This document shows positions 26,578 to 34,024 of a stretch of 64,000 nucleotides of DNA, piece after piece. Position 1 is the stretch's first letter; every line of letters starts with the position of its first letter. The position numbers were made by a program, and so were the translations under genes. This stretch comes from Candidatus Poribacteria bacterium (GTDB lineage: Bacteria > Poribacteria > WGA-4E > GCA-2687025), in contig JAPPNK010000025.1 in the NCBI GenBank assembly GCA_028818695.1, positions 99,018-163,017 on the forward strand. Direction: 5' to 3'. Below the pieces are notes generated by a model. That model saw only the letters and a program-made list of their open reading frames with translations, made no database searches and was not told the DNA's origin.

Positions 26578-27404
26578 CAGTAGCTCCACGCTTCTTTGCT
26601 TAATTCGCCTGTGAAAACGACGCGGGCGTCTCCTTCCAAGCGAATATCGCTCGCCGCCCCGTCGTTCAGTTCAAAATGGACGATGAGATCGAATCCGCCC
26701 CGGACGCGCACCGTGACGGGCGGACGCGCCTTTCCGCGCAGGGCTGCCGTCACCGCCGAGGCGACGGCTCCCGTGCCGCACGCTAAGGTTTCATCTTCGA
26801 CGCCGCGCTCATAGGTTCGCGTCCGCAGGAGCTGTTCGCTCTCGACGCGGACAAAGTTGGCGTTGGCGCCCGCCTGTCCGAACGCTTCATGGTAACGCAT
26901 CTCGCGTCCCGCCGCCGGCACATCAACAGAATCGATCTCGTCCATGAAACGCACAGCATGCGGAACGCCTGTGTTGGCAAACGAGGCGACCGCCTCCCCC
27001 TCCGCCAGTTCCAACGGAAAATCTAGGCGTATGTCGCGCGGATCGCCGAGGCCGAGAAGCACATTGTCGCCTGCCATCTCCGCCGAATAGACGCCGGCAA
27101 GCGTCTCAAAATGCATTTTTTCGTCTGCGACGCCGTTCAAAAAGGCAAAGCGGGCGATGCATCGGGCGCCGTTGCCGCAGGTTTCCGCTTCGCCGCCGTC
27201 CGCGTTGAAATAGCGCATTCGAAAATCAGCTTCAGACGGATCCTCCGGCGATTCTACCAGCAGGAGGCCGTCCGCGCCGACCGACACGCGGCGGGAGCAT
27301 ATCTTCGCCACAAACTCGGCGGACGCTTCGATTTGACCGGCGCGGTTGTCAATGACGACAAAATCGTTGCCCGCGCCGCTCATCTTTGTGAATGAAATGG
27401 ACAT
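26577..27404 (-). CDS. dapF: Diaminopimelate epimerase
   Basis: The 275-residue product converts LL- to meso-diaminopimelate for lysine and peptidoglycan synthesis. The two active-site cysteines are visible in their motifs: ADGGEAETCGNGARC in the first half and ETLACGTGAVASA in the second, and it begins with the family start FTKMSGAGNDFVVID. It lies one base after lysA, so the two enzymes form one unit, and it overlaps the DtxR-type gene downstream. Confidence 0.96.
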   Translation of the reverse strand: MSISFTKMSGAGNDFVVIDNRAGQIEASAEFVAKICSRRVSVGADGLLLVESPEDPSEADFRMRYFNADGGEAETCGNGARCIARFAFLNGVADEKMHFETLAGVYSAEMAGDNVLLGLGDPRDIRLDFPLELAEGEAVASFANTGVPHAVRFMDEIDSVDVPAAGREMRYHEAFGQAGANANFVRVESEQLLRTRTYERGVEDETLACGTGAVASAVTAALRGKARPPVTVRVRGGFDLIVHFELNDGAASDIRLEGDARVVFTGELSKEAWSY

Positions 27405-27405
27405 A

Positions 27406-28692
27406 TCAGCTCTCTTTTCCGTCTAGTAAGATTTCAGGGATTCGTTCGCCTCTCGTCAGATCGTCCAGCGTTTCGCGCTCGCGTATGAGCAGCGCCTCGC
27501 CGCCGATCGTCATCGCTTCTGCCGCTCTCGGTCTGGAATTGTAGTTGGAGGACATGACGAATCCGTATGCCCCCGCGCTGAAGATGGCGAGCGTTTCGCC
27601 CGCTTCCATGCGCGGTAGGGATCTGTCTTTCGCCAAAAAATCGCCCGATTCGCAGATCGGACCGACGACGTCCACCGTTTCGATCTCCCGTTCGCGCAGC
27701 TCCACCGGGCGTATCTCATGCCAGCTGCCGTAAAACGAGGGGCGGATCAGGTCGTTCATCGCGCCGTCGACGATGATGAATGTCTTATGGCCAGTCTCTT
27801 TTCGGTAAAGGACGCGGGCGCAGAGTATCCCAGAATTGCCGCTGATATACCGCCCTGGCTCCAGCGCCAGCCGGCATCCGACCTTCGCCGCGCCGTCCAT
27901 CATGACCCGCGCGTATTCGTTCAGGTCCAGCTCCGTTTCGTCTTTATAGACGATGGGCAGCCCGCCTCCCATATTCAGCAGGCGGAGCGAGCGCGACCCG
28001 TTATCCCGCAGCTTCGCAATGAGCGCGACCGCCTTGTCCATTGCGGATTCGTACGCCTCGATTGTTGTGACGGGGGAACCGAGATGGATATGCGCCCCGC
28101 ATACGTCCAGATGCGCATGGTTTTCCAGCTCCTTGAAGAGGCGCGGCGCGGCGTCTATGTCCACGCCGAATTTGACGCCTTTTTTTCCCGTCGTTGTGTG
28201 GCGGTGCGTCTTCGCGTCAACGTCGGGGTTGATGCGCAGCGTGATGGGAGCGCGCTTGCCCGCCTTTTCAGCGGCGCGTCCGACCGCATATGCTTCTGGA
28301 GCCGACTCGACCGCGAACGCCAAGATGCCGGCGTCAAGCGCCTCTGCGATCTCCGCCTCCGTTTTGCCGACGCCTGCGAAGACGATCTTTTGCGGATCGA
28401 CGCCGGCGGATAAGGCGCGGCGCAGCTCGCCGACGGAGACGATGTCGGCGCCCGCGCCCTCCTGCGCCAACGCCCGTATGACCGCTATGTTCGAGTTCGA
28501 CTTGACCGAGTAGCAGATGGTCGCGTCCACGCCTGAAAACGCCTCCCGCAGCCGTCGAAACCGACCTGTCAGCGCCGCATGGCTATAGATGTAAAGCGGG
28601 GTGCCGTACCGCTCGCATATCTCGGCGACCGGCGCGTCGTCGCAGTACAGCTCGCCGTTGCGGTAGGCAAAACCTTCGAACGCTTCTTTCAT
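27406..28692 (-). CDS. lysA: Diaminopimelate decarboxylase
   Basis: The 428-residue PLP enzyme makes L-lysine from meso-diaminopimelate. The PLP lysine is in ICYSVKSNSN (~60-69). GAHIHLGS, the LNMGGGLPI phosphate-binding loop and the GPICESGDF motif, with the catalytic Cys from the partner subunit, follow in order. The length is normal. It is the first gene of a compact minus-strand run (lysA, dapF, DtxR-type regulator, methyltransferase, HRDC protein), and an AGGAG precedes the ATG. Confidence 0.96.
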   Translation of the reverse strand: MKEAFEGFAYRNGELYCDDAPVAEICERYGTPLYIYSHAALTGRFRRLREAFSGVDATICYSVKSNSNIAVIRALAQEGAGADIVSVGELRRALSAGVDPQKIVFAGVGKTEAEIAEALDAGILAFAVESAPEAYAVGRAAEKAGKRAPITLRINPDVDAKTHRHTTTGKKGVKFGVDIDAAPRLFKELENHAHLDVCGAHIHLGSPVTTIEAYESAMDKAVALIAKLRDNGSRSLRLLNMGGGLPIVYKDETELDLNEYARVMMDGAAKVGCRLALEPGRYISGNSGILCARVLYRKETGHKTFIIVDGAMNDLIRPSFYGSWHEIRPVELREREIETVDVVGPICESGDFLAKDRSLPRMEAGETLAIFSAGAYGFVMSSNYNSRPRAAEAMTIGGEALLIRERETLDDLTRGERIPEILLDGKES

Positions 28693-28760
28693 ATAAACTC
28701 CTCCCAGATAACTTTGTAGCGCGCCATGCGGCTTAAAGTCAACCCTATCGGCTGCGCCTC

Positions 28761-29519
28761 CTACATCAAACTCATGAGACCTTCGGCGCCGGGCGGCGGG
28801 TTCTTTTCAAACGCCTCGCCGATCCAACGCGCGCCGGAAGGGCGCCCTGGATTGCGGTATGCATAGACGGCCGTCCAGCGGGTGGGACTGCCTTGCCGGC
28901 GCGGACTCACCGCATGGGCGGCGTGCGTCCACATAAGCGCGACCGTTCCCGCCGGCGCCGACAGCTCCTGAATCGACAGCGGTTCGCCCGTCTTCAGATG
29001 CGTTTTTCCCGCCAGCCAGCCGTTACGCAGGTCGTCGTCGTCGCGTCCATGGATGCGCGCGTCCCGAAACAGATGGCTCCCCGCCGACACCTTCAATCCC
29101 CCGTCCCCCGGCTCAAAGCCGTTCACATAAAAGAAGATGCGCACAAAGCCGAGGGACGGGTCGTCGTCGCTGTAAGCATGGCTGTGCCAGCCGATGCCGC
29201 CGTTGCCGCCGGGTCGGTTCAGCGCGACGCAATGATCGTAGCGGATGTTTTTGCCGAGGATGCGCCGCGCCAGTTCGAGCATCTGCGGATGAGCGATCAG
29301 GCTCGCAAGATACTCATTCCATTCGGCTGAATACCGCTGTGGATGGCGTTTTTCTTCGGGTCCCGTTTGCGCGCTCAGCTCTTGGACGCTGCGCAGCGCT
29401 TCTGTCATTTTCTCCTGCGCCGTCTTCGTCATGACGCCCGGCAGCAGATAATGGCCGTCATGATCCATCATCCGCTGTTCCCGTTCGCCAAACGCATACT
29501 GGTGAAAGATGCGCTCCAT
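28761..29519 (-). CDS. Phytanoyl-CoA dioxygenase (PhyH)-like non-heme iron oxygenase
   Basis: The 252-residue protein has the PhyH double-stranded beta-helix core: IGWHSHAYSDDDPSLGFVRI, then GDGGLKVSAGSHLFRD, then a C-terminal THAAHAVSPRRQG with the distal His and an Arg that would bind 2-oxoglutarate. In most family members the first iron motif is HxD; here the corresponding place reads HSH. So the iron site may use another acid from the following DDD, or be altered. The substrate is unknown. It stands 68 bases upstream of lysA on the same strand. Confidence 0.8.
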   Translation of the reverse strand: MERIFHQYAFGEREQRMMDHDGHYLLPGVMTKTAQEKMTEALRSVQELSAQTGPEEKRHPQRYSAEWNEYLASLIAHPQMLELARRILGKNIRYDHCVALNRPGGNGGIGWHSHAYSDDDPSLGFVRIFFYVNGFEPGDGGLKVSAGSHLFRDARIHGRDDDDLRNGWLAGKTHLKTGEPLSIQELSAPAGTVALMWTHAAHAVSPRRQGSPTRWTAVYAYRNPGRPSGARWIGEAFEKNPPPGAEGLMSLM

Positions 29520-29665
29520 CGCTTTCGCTCCAATGCCGATTTTTGTTATTGTAAAACTCTTTTGGACAGAGCGCGAGTCCTTCCGTTGTCGGCGTCGTAT
29601 CGAAAGAACCCATGCTGTCCAAATTCTATTCGCGCGATGCCATCGCCTTCAGGCGCTGCCTTTTC

Positions 29666-29694
29666 TTGACTCCTGCATCGGCATGCCGCATGAT
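29666..29694 (+). promoter_or_regulatory. Promoter of the first tRNA-Leu gene
   Basis: TTGACT and CATGAT are separated by 17 bases, 20 bases before the mature tRNA. The corresponding second copy has TATGAT, so this one is the weaker version of a duplicated promoter. Confidence 0.6.
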
Positions 29695-29713
29695 ATTTAC
29701 GCTCATAAAGGCT

Positions 29714-29796
29714 GCCCCCGTGGCGGAATTGGTATACGCGGCAGGATGAGGACCTGTGCTTCTTTAAGCGTGTTGGTTCGAATCCAACCGGGGGCA
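29714..29796 (+). tRNA. tRNA-Leu (anticodon GAG)
   Basis: The 83-base sequence folds as a class II tRNA. It has acceptor GCCCCCG/CGGGGGC with discriminator A, a D-arm GCGG...GCGG, an anticodon stem GCAGG/CCTGT with loop ATGAGGA (anticodon GAG, reading CTC and CTT), a long variable arm typical of Leu, and a T-arm with TTCGAAT. No CCA follows directly. Confidence 0.92.
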
Positions 29797-29902
29797 TCCA
29801 TCCTTCTCCCTAGACAACCCCCTCCGCTTTGCGCTTCTTCAATGCATACGAGGCTGCGCGCCCGTGTCTTGACAACCTTAAAGAGAGAGCCGCGATCTAT
29901 TC

Positions 29903-29931
29903 TTGACTCTTGCATCGGCATGCCGTATGAT
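29903..29931 (+). promoter_or_regulatory. Promoter of the second tRNA-Leu gene
   Basis: TTGACT, a 17-base spacer and a perfect TATGAT stand 19 bases before the tRNA. It is the duplicate of the promoter at 29666-29694. Confidence 0.7.
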
Positions 29932-29950
29932 ACTTACGCTCGCAACGGCT

Positions 29951-30032
29951 GCCCCCGTGGCGGAATTGGCATACGCGGCAGGTTGAGGGCCTGTGCTCTC
30001 TGAGCGTGTTGGTTCGAATCCAACCGGGGGCA
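29951..30032 (+). tRNA. tRNA-Leu (anticodon GAG), second copy
   Basis: The 82-base sequence is nearly identical to the copy at 29714 in all stems. The anticodon loop is TTGAGGG (again GAG), and the variable arm is one base shorter. Differences are limited to the loops and variable arm, so both copies look functional. CCA is not encoded. Confidence 0.92.
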
Positions 30033-30102
30033 TCCATCTTTCCGCCCTAGCCCCGCCCTTCGCCTTGCGTCTCTTCAATGCGTACGAAATGCGTATGAGG
30101 CT

Positions 30103-30594
30103 ATGCGCGCTCTTGTGTTGATCGTCTTTCTCGTCTGCTTGTTGAACGGCTGCGCTGTGTTTGCGCCATCGCCGCTGAGCGCGAACTATGCGCTCGAAAA
30201 GGGAGCCGCCGCCGAATGGCATTGGAAAGACACGGTTCAACCTGCGCCGGCGCTGATCGACGGCGACTTAAAAACGGAAGGCGAAACCTCGCGCGAAATA
30301 CAGATACGCCTCCCCTCGCCGCGCTCCATCCATAAAGTGCGCGTTCTCGGCTCCAACTACAAAGACGCCGTTCTTTACATCGGCGGACGCGGGGACGGCG
30401 ATTGGAAGATGGTCGGCAGGGTCGATGAGAACCGCAGCGGCGTCATCGAGTGGACATTCAAATCGTCCCGCGCCGACCGCATACGGCTCCGCATCAGCAA
30501 CACCGCAGACGACCGGCTCAGCGCAGGGAAATTGATACCCGGCAAGCCGATCGCGGCAGAAATCGAAATCTACGGCTTTCAGAGCGGAAAATAG
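30103..30594 (+). CDS. Lipoprotein with discoidin/F5-8C-like domain
   Basis: The 163-residue product starts with a lipoprotein signal peptide with lipobox LLNGC, Cys at residue 20 or so, so it is anchored in a membrane by lipid. The mature part resembles a galactose-binding/F5-8 type C sandwich: ALIDGDLKTEG, IHKVRVLGSN and VIEWTFKSSRADRIRLRI strands. It could bind carbohydrates on the cell surface. The stop directly abuts the start of the SelA-like gene at 30595. Confidence 0.7.
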   Translation: MRALVLIVFLVCLLNGCAVFAPSPLSANYALEKGAAAEWHWKDTVQPAPALIDGDLKTEGETSREIQIRLPSPRSIHKVRVLGSNYKDAVLYIGGRGDGDWKMVGRVDENRSGVIEWTFKSSRADRIRLRISNTADDRLSAGKLIPGKPIAAEIEIYGFQSGK

Positions 30595-31764
30595 ATGGGA
30601 ATCTACGACGACCTTAAACTCAAAACAGTGATCAATGGAGACGCGACGCTCACAACGCTCGGCGGTTCGCTCATGCCGATGCCCGTCATCCGCGCGATGA
30701 TGGAGGCGGCGCGCTCCTATGTGGATCTGCGGGAGATGCAGGCGCGCGTCGGGGAGCAAATCGCGCAGATGACAGGCAACGAGGCAGCCTTTGTGACGAC
30801 AGGGGCGGCGGCAGGCATCTATCTCGCCGCTGCCGCATGCATGGCGGGCGAGGACCCTGAAAAAGCGTCTCGGCTGCCGGATACAGCCGGCATGAAAAAC
30901 GAATTTATCGTTCAAAAACCGGCTGTCACGGAGCATGACCATCTATTGAGGCGCGCCGGCGGAAAAATCGTCTCCGTTGGAACTCCCGAAAAGGCAGATC
31001 TGAGCGACCTTCAAGACGCTTTCACGCGGAAGACGGCAGCCCTTTTCCTTGCGCCTAAAGGCGACGGACCCCCTGGAACGGCGCCGATAAAAGAAGCGAT
31101 TGAAGCGGCGAAAGAAGCGGGCATACGTGTCATTGTGGACGCGGCGGCGCAGCTTCCGCCGTACGCGAACCTGTGGAGATTCACCGTCGATTACGGCGCG
31201 GACGCCGCCATCTTCAGCGGAGGAAAAGGGCTGCGCGGACCGCAATCGACCGGCGTTCTTCTCGGCAAACCGGACATCATGCGGGCGTGCGCCTTTCACT
31301 CAAGCCCAAACCCGCGCATCGGGCGGACGCTCAAGGTCGGCAAAGAGGAGCTGGCGGGCATCTGGGCGGCTGTGCGCGAGTATATCCTGATGGATCACGA
31401 TCAGCTCGAGCAGCAGTACGAAGAGCAGGTGAGGCGCGTCGTTGAAGCGTTTCAGGATGTTGAAGGCGTTGAGGCGGAGCGCGATTTCCCGTCCGAAGCG
31501 GGTCAGCCGATGCCGCGCGCGCTCATCCGCATTGATCAGGCGGCGCTGGGTCTTTCAAATCGGGATGTGTTGGCGGAGCTGCGCAGCGAGTCGCCGCCGA
31601 TCATGCTCGCGGCAGGACCGGGCAACGGCGTCTATGTGAACCCGCAAACGCTCCGCGTCGGCGAAGAGCAGATCGTGGCGAACAGGCTGCGGCGGATACT
31701 GCTGACGCGGCGCATCCGCCGACTGACGCAATCGCGCTCAGATGACGATATTCCGGTTATCTGA
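30595..31764 (+). CDS. SelA-like PLP-dependent enzyme
   Basis: The 389-residue protein belongs to the fold-type I group that includes L-seryl-tRNA(Sec) selenium transferase and D-glucosaminate-6-phosphate ammonia-lyase. Visible motifs are NGDATLTTLGGSLMP at the N-terminus, VIVDAAAQLPP (the Asp binding the PLP ring) and FSGGKGLRGPQSTG, whose Lys forms the PLP aldimine. It is shorter than a true SelA and no Sec genes are near, so a sugar-acid or amino-acid lyase is more likely. It overlaps the next gene by 23 bases. Confidence 0.75.
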   Translation: MGIYDDLKLKTVINGDATLTTLGGSLMPMPVIRAMMEAARSYVDLREMQARVGEQIAQMTGNEAAFVTTGAAAGIYLAAAACMAGEDPEKASRLPDTAGMKNEFIVQKPAVTEHDHLLRRAGGKIVSVGTPEKADLSDLQDAFTRKTAALFLAPKGDGPPGTAPIKEAIEAAKEAGIRVIVDAAAQLPPYANLWRFTVDYGADAAIFSGGKGLRGPQSTGVLLGKPDIMRACAFHSSPNPRIGRTLKVGKEELAGIWAAVREYILMDHDQLEQQYEEQVRRVVEAFQDVEGVEAERDFPSEAGQPMPRALIRIDQAALGLSNRDVLAELRSESPPIMLAAGPGNGVYVNPQTLRVGEEQIVANRLRRILLTRRIRRLTQSRSDDDIPVI

Positions 31765-32473
31765 ACCGAAGCGGAGAGCGGACTGCGCGGACGCCGTCGA
31801 CGCCGTGGACTTGACCGGGCCGCCGCGAATCGCGCTCGTGCGCCGCGTCCGTCAGGAGCCGCCGAAGCGGATTGGAGCGCTCGCGGCGTCGTTCAATCCT
31901 CCCACCAAGGCGCATTTGAAAATGGCTGAAATTGCGCACACGGAGAGCGGATGCGGCGAGATCCTCATGGAGCTCGCTAAGGCGAACGTCGACAAAAAAA
32001 CGGAGCATGCGCCTCTCCACGAACGGCTCATGATGCTTGACCTGATGGCGCAGGGGCGCGACTGGATGTCGATCGGCGTCGGATCGCATGGGCGGTTCAT
32101 CGACAAAACCGCCGCCATACGCGAGCTGTATCCGGCGTCGGACATCGTGTTCATCGTCGGGTACGACACCTTCATCCGCGTGTTTGACGAGAAGTATTAC
32201 GACGATCGGGACGCCGAGCTGGACGCTCTCTTTAGCGCGGCGGCTTTTCTATGCGCAAACAGGCTGGACGACGGGGTTGAAGCGGTTGAAACGCTGCTCA
32301 GCCGGCCGGAGAACAGGCGTTTTCGCGGCGCCGTCCAGACGATGCGCCTGCCCCAGAAATACGCCGATATGTCCTCCAGTTCGGCGAGGCTGCACGCGGG
32401 CAGCCGCAAGGCGATGGAGGAACTGACGCCGAAGGTGGCGGACTATATCCGCCGGCGGAATTTATACCGTTAG
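31742..32473 (+). CDS. NadD-like nucleotidyltransferase
   Basis: The 243-residue protein has the nucleotidyltransferase signature GALAASFNPPTKAHLKMAE (T/HxGH-like, read here as TKAH) and a late MSSSSAR motif equivalent to the ISSTxVR of NMN/NaMN adenylyltransferases. IVFIVGYDTFIRVFDEKYY forms the central part. It probably transfers AMP to a nicotinate or nicotinamide mononucleotide-like substrate. The first ~40 residues are an extra N-terminal segment of unclear role, and the start lies inside the preceding gene. Confidence 0.7.
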   Translation: MTIFRLSEPKRRADCADAVDAVDLTGPPRIALVRRVRQEPPKRIGALAASFNPPTKAHLKMAEIAHTESGCGEILMELAKANVDKKTEHAPLHERLMMLDLMAQGRDWMSIGVGSHGRFIDKTAAIRELYPASDIVFIVGYDTFIRVFDEKYYDDRDAELDALFSAAAFLCANRLDDGVEAVETLLSRPENRRFRGAVQTMRLPQKYADMSSSSARLHAGSRKAMEELTPKVADYIRRRNLYR

Positions 32474-32474
32474 G

Positions 32475-33815
32475 TTATGAAAGTCGGCGCAAAGCGGTGA
32501 ACCGCCGCCGCATTCGGCGCGAATCGCGCGATGTCGGTATGCGCGGATTTTCGATCGTTCTGTCTTCGGGGCGCGCAAAGATCTTGAAAAAATCGAAGCG
32601 CGTGATCGTTGGGGACATGTTGCCCGGACACAACGCATGCAGACCGACAAAGACCGTTTCGGGCATGCTCATGAACCTTGACCCGCAGCTGATCCAGTCG
32701 ACGCCGTTGGAGCTTGCGGAGGCGCGGAATTCGTTGCCGGAGCGTTCTAAGCGTAGATACACATGGCTGGAGCCTCGAAGCCCCTCGCTGCGCCCGATGA
32801 GTCCAGCGCCCCGAAACGAATGCTGCTCAAAACGTACATCTCCTTTGAAGTCATGGTCGTCCGCTGTCCGCTCAAGGGCTAGAAAGTTGCCGTCGTCATA
32901 CCAGACGAGGAGGCCTCCGTGCGGTCTGCTGTCGCGCGTGACCTGGATGCGCGTTTCAATCGAAAAATCGCCTGCGACGGGCTGAATCAGTCGGGGCGCG
33001 TCAAAGTTTTCTCCGCGCCGCAGGTCTTGCCCCGCCTGAGCGCGCAGGATGAGCCACCCTTGCCGTTCTTTCCATTCTCCGTCTTCGCGCGGGTCGACCC
33101 ATTCCCAGTTTTCATGCAGGCGCGTTCCGTCAAATTCGTCCTGAAACACGACGCTCGTAAACTCCGTCGAGCTTGTCCAGCCCTCGATTTTCATGGAGCC
33201 GACCGATTGTACGGCGGTTTGCGGAAGCGCGCGCATGTCCGGTATCTCATAGACCGAATCGCGCTGCGACAGCTCCACCGAGACAGGTTCTCCCTCAAAG
33301 TCGACGGCTGGATACAGCTGGATGCGGCAGCCGATGGGGGGGCAGTCAGGACCTTTCATGATGCGCATGGAGCGAACCTCGTTAGCGAATCGCGCCGTCA
33401 TCTGCGGCTCATCGCGCACGACGACCGTCTTTCGTCCGCCGAAGTTCAACTCCGAGTAAAGCTCAATCACCGCCGGCGCGCCGCCCCATACGGGACCGTC
33501 CGAGCGGCTCTCGGAGCGCACCGCGATGGAGGAGATCACATTTCCGAAGTTGTAAGAGAACTGATGAAGCGACTGGTAGTAGCCCGGTCCTAAGGCGAGG
33601 CGCCTGCCCTTGAAATCGCGGTCCTCAAAGAAGAGCGCTTTTTGGCTTGCGCCAGGGGCGTAGCCCGGACCTTTGTAGATTCGGACGGAGGAGATGTTGT
33701 CGTTGAATCCGATGGCGCGCGTGTCCGGTATGTCTTCAATGACGACGCCGCGCAGCCCCCGGTACCATGAATACTGAAACACCTCAATCACTAAGCGAGG
33801 CATGTTAAAACGCAT
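32475..33815 (-). CDS. Beta/gamma-crystallin and DUF1349-like concanavalin domain protein
   Basis: The 446-residue protein begins with several Greek-key motifs of the beta/gamma-crystallin type. The first ends FNDNISSVRIYKG, the (N/D)(N/D)xxSS calcium-binding signature. Others are ALFFEDRDFKGRRLALGPGY...NVISSIAV, IELYSELNFGG and IQLYPAVDFEG. A C-terminal concanavalin-like domain follows from ~residue 210 (FQDEFDGTRLHENWEW..., GGLLVWYDDGNFLALER). No signal peptide is seen. AAGGAG before the ATG supports the start. It may bind calcium and a carbohydrate-like ligand; the role is unknown. Confidence 0.75.
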   Translation of the reverse strand: MRFNMPRLVIEVFQYSWYRGLRGVVIEDIPDTRAIGFNDNISSVRIYKGPGYAPGASQKALFFEDRDFKGRRLALGPGYYQSLHQFSYNFGNVISSIAVRSESRSDGPVWGGAPAVIELYSELNFGGRKTVVVRDEPQMTARFANEVRSMRIMKGPDCPPIGCRIQLYPAVDFEGEPVSVELSQRDSVYEIPDMRALPQTAVQSVGSMKIEGWTSSTEFTSVVFQDEFDGTRLHENWEWVDPREDGEWKERQGWLILRAQAGQDLRRGENFDAPRLIQPVAGDFSIETRIQVTRDSRPHGGLLVWYDDGNFLALERTADDHDFKGDVRFEQHSFRGAGLIGRSEGLRGSSHVYLRLERSGNEFRASASSNGVDWISCGSRFMSMPETVFVGLHALCPGNMSPTITRFDFFKIFARPEDRTIENPRIPTSRDSRRMRRRFTALRRLS

Positions 33816-33856
33816 TCGCCCGCTCCTTGTCCGTTATGCTCTGACCTTAGCGCTTT

Positions 33857-33992
33857 AGTTGGGACATTCGCCTGGGCGAACGCAGACGGCTTCTGCGGCG
33901 CCTCTGGATTCCCGCTTTCGCGGGAATGACGGCCTGGTTGGCGGCGCCTTTTTCCCATAAATAAAGCGATCATTCGTTCAAATGTCCCAACT
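33857..33992. repeat. MITE-like repeat, family A, copy 1
   Basis: A ~136-base element bounded by inverted termini GTTGGGACAT...ATGTCCCAAC, with a central palindrome ATTCCCGCTTTCGCGGGAAT. It is the same element as 47999-48134 in the opposite orientation, and a decayed one lies at 59489-59648. It fills most of the gap between the 3' end of alaS and the 5' end of the crystallin-like gene. Confidence 0.85.
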
Positions 33993-34024
33993 TACGCATG
34001 AGGTCGGTTATGCTCCGTTGACGT

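Larger units (their letters stand above)
29661..30115 (+). repeat. Tandem duplication of a promoter-tRNA-Leu unit (~237-base offset)
   Basis: The stretch from ~29661 to ~29880 recurs from ~29898 to ~30115. The match covers ~55 bases upstream of the tRNA with its promoter, the tRNA itself, and a more diverged downstream part (TTCAATGC(A/G)TACGA and GAGGCT...GCGC..TCTTG). The second copy runs into the first codons of the lipoprotein gene; the first copy contains a decayed relic of those codons near 29841-29875. Confidence 0.7.

Noticed and set aside
29509..30003. 164-residue plus-strand open frame
   Set aside because: It runs through the first tRNA-Leu and into the second and repeats itself because of the tandem duplication; not a gene.
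30595..31764. True selenocysteine synthase (selA)
   Set aside because: It is shorter than SelA and no selB, selC or selD is near; SelA-like lyases share the same motifs.
33857..33992. Possible CRISPR or insertion sequence based on repeated palindromes
   Set aside because: Copies are single, far apart, without regular spacers, Cas genes or transposase; they fit MITE-like elements better.
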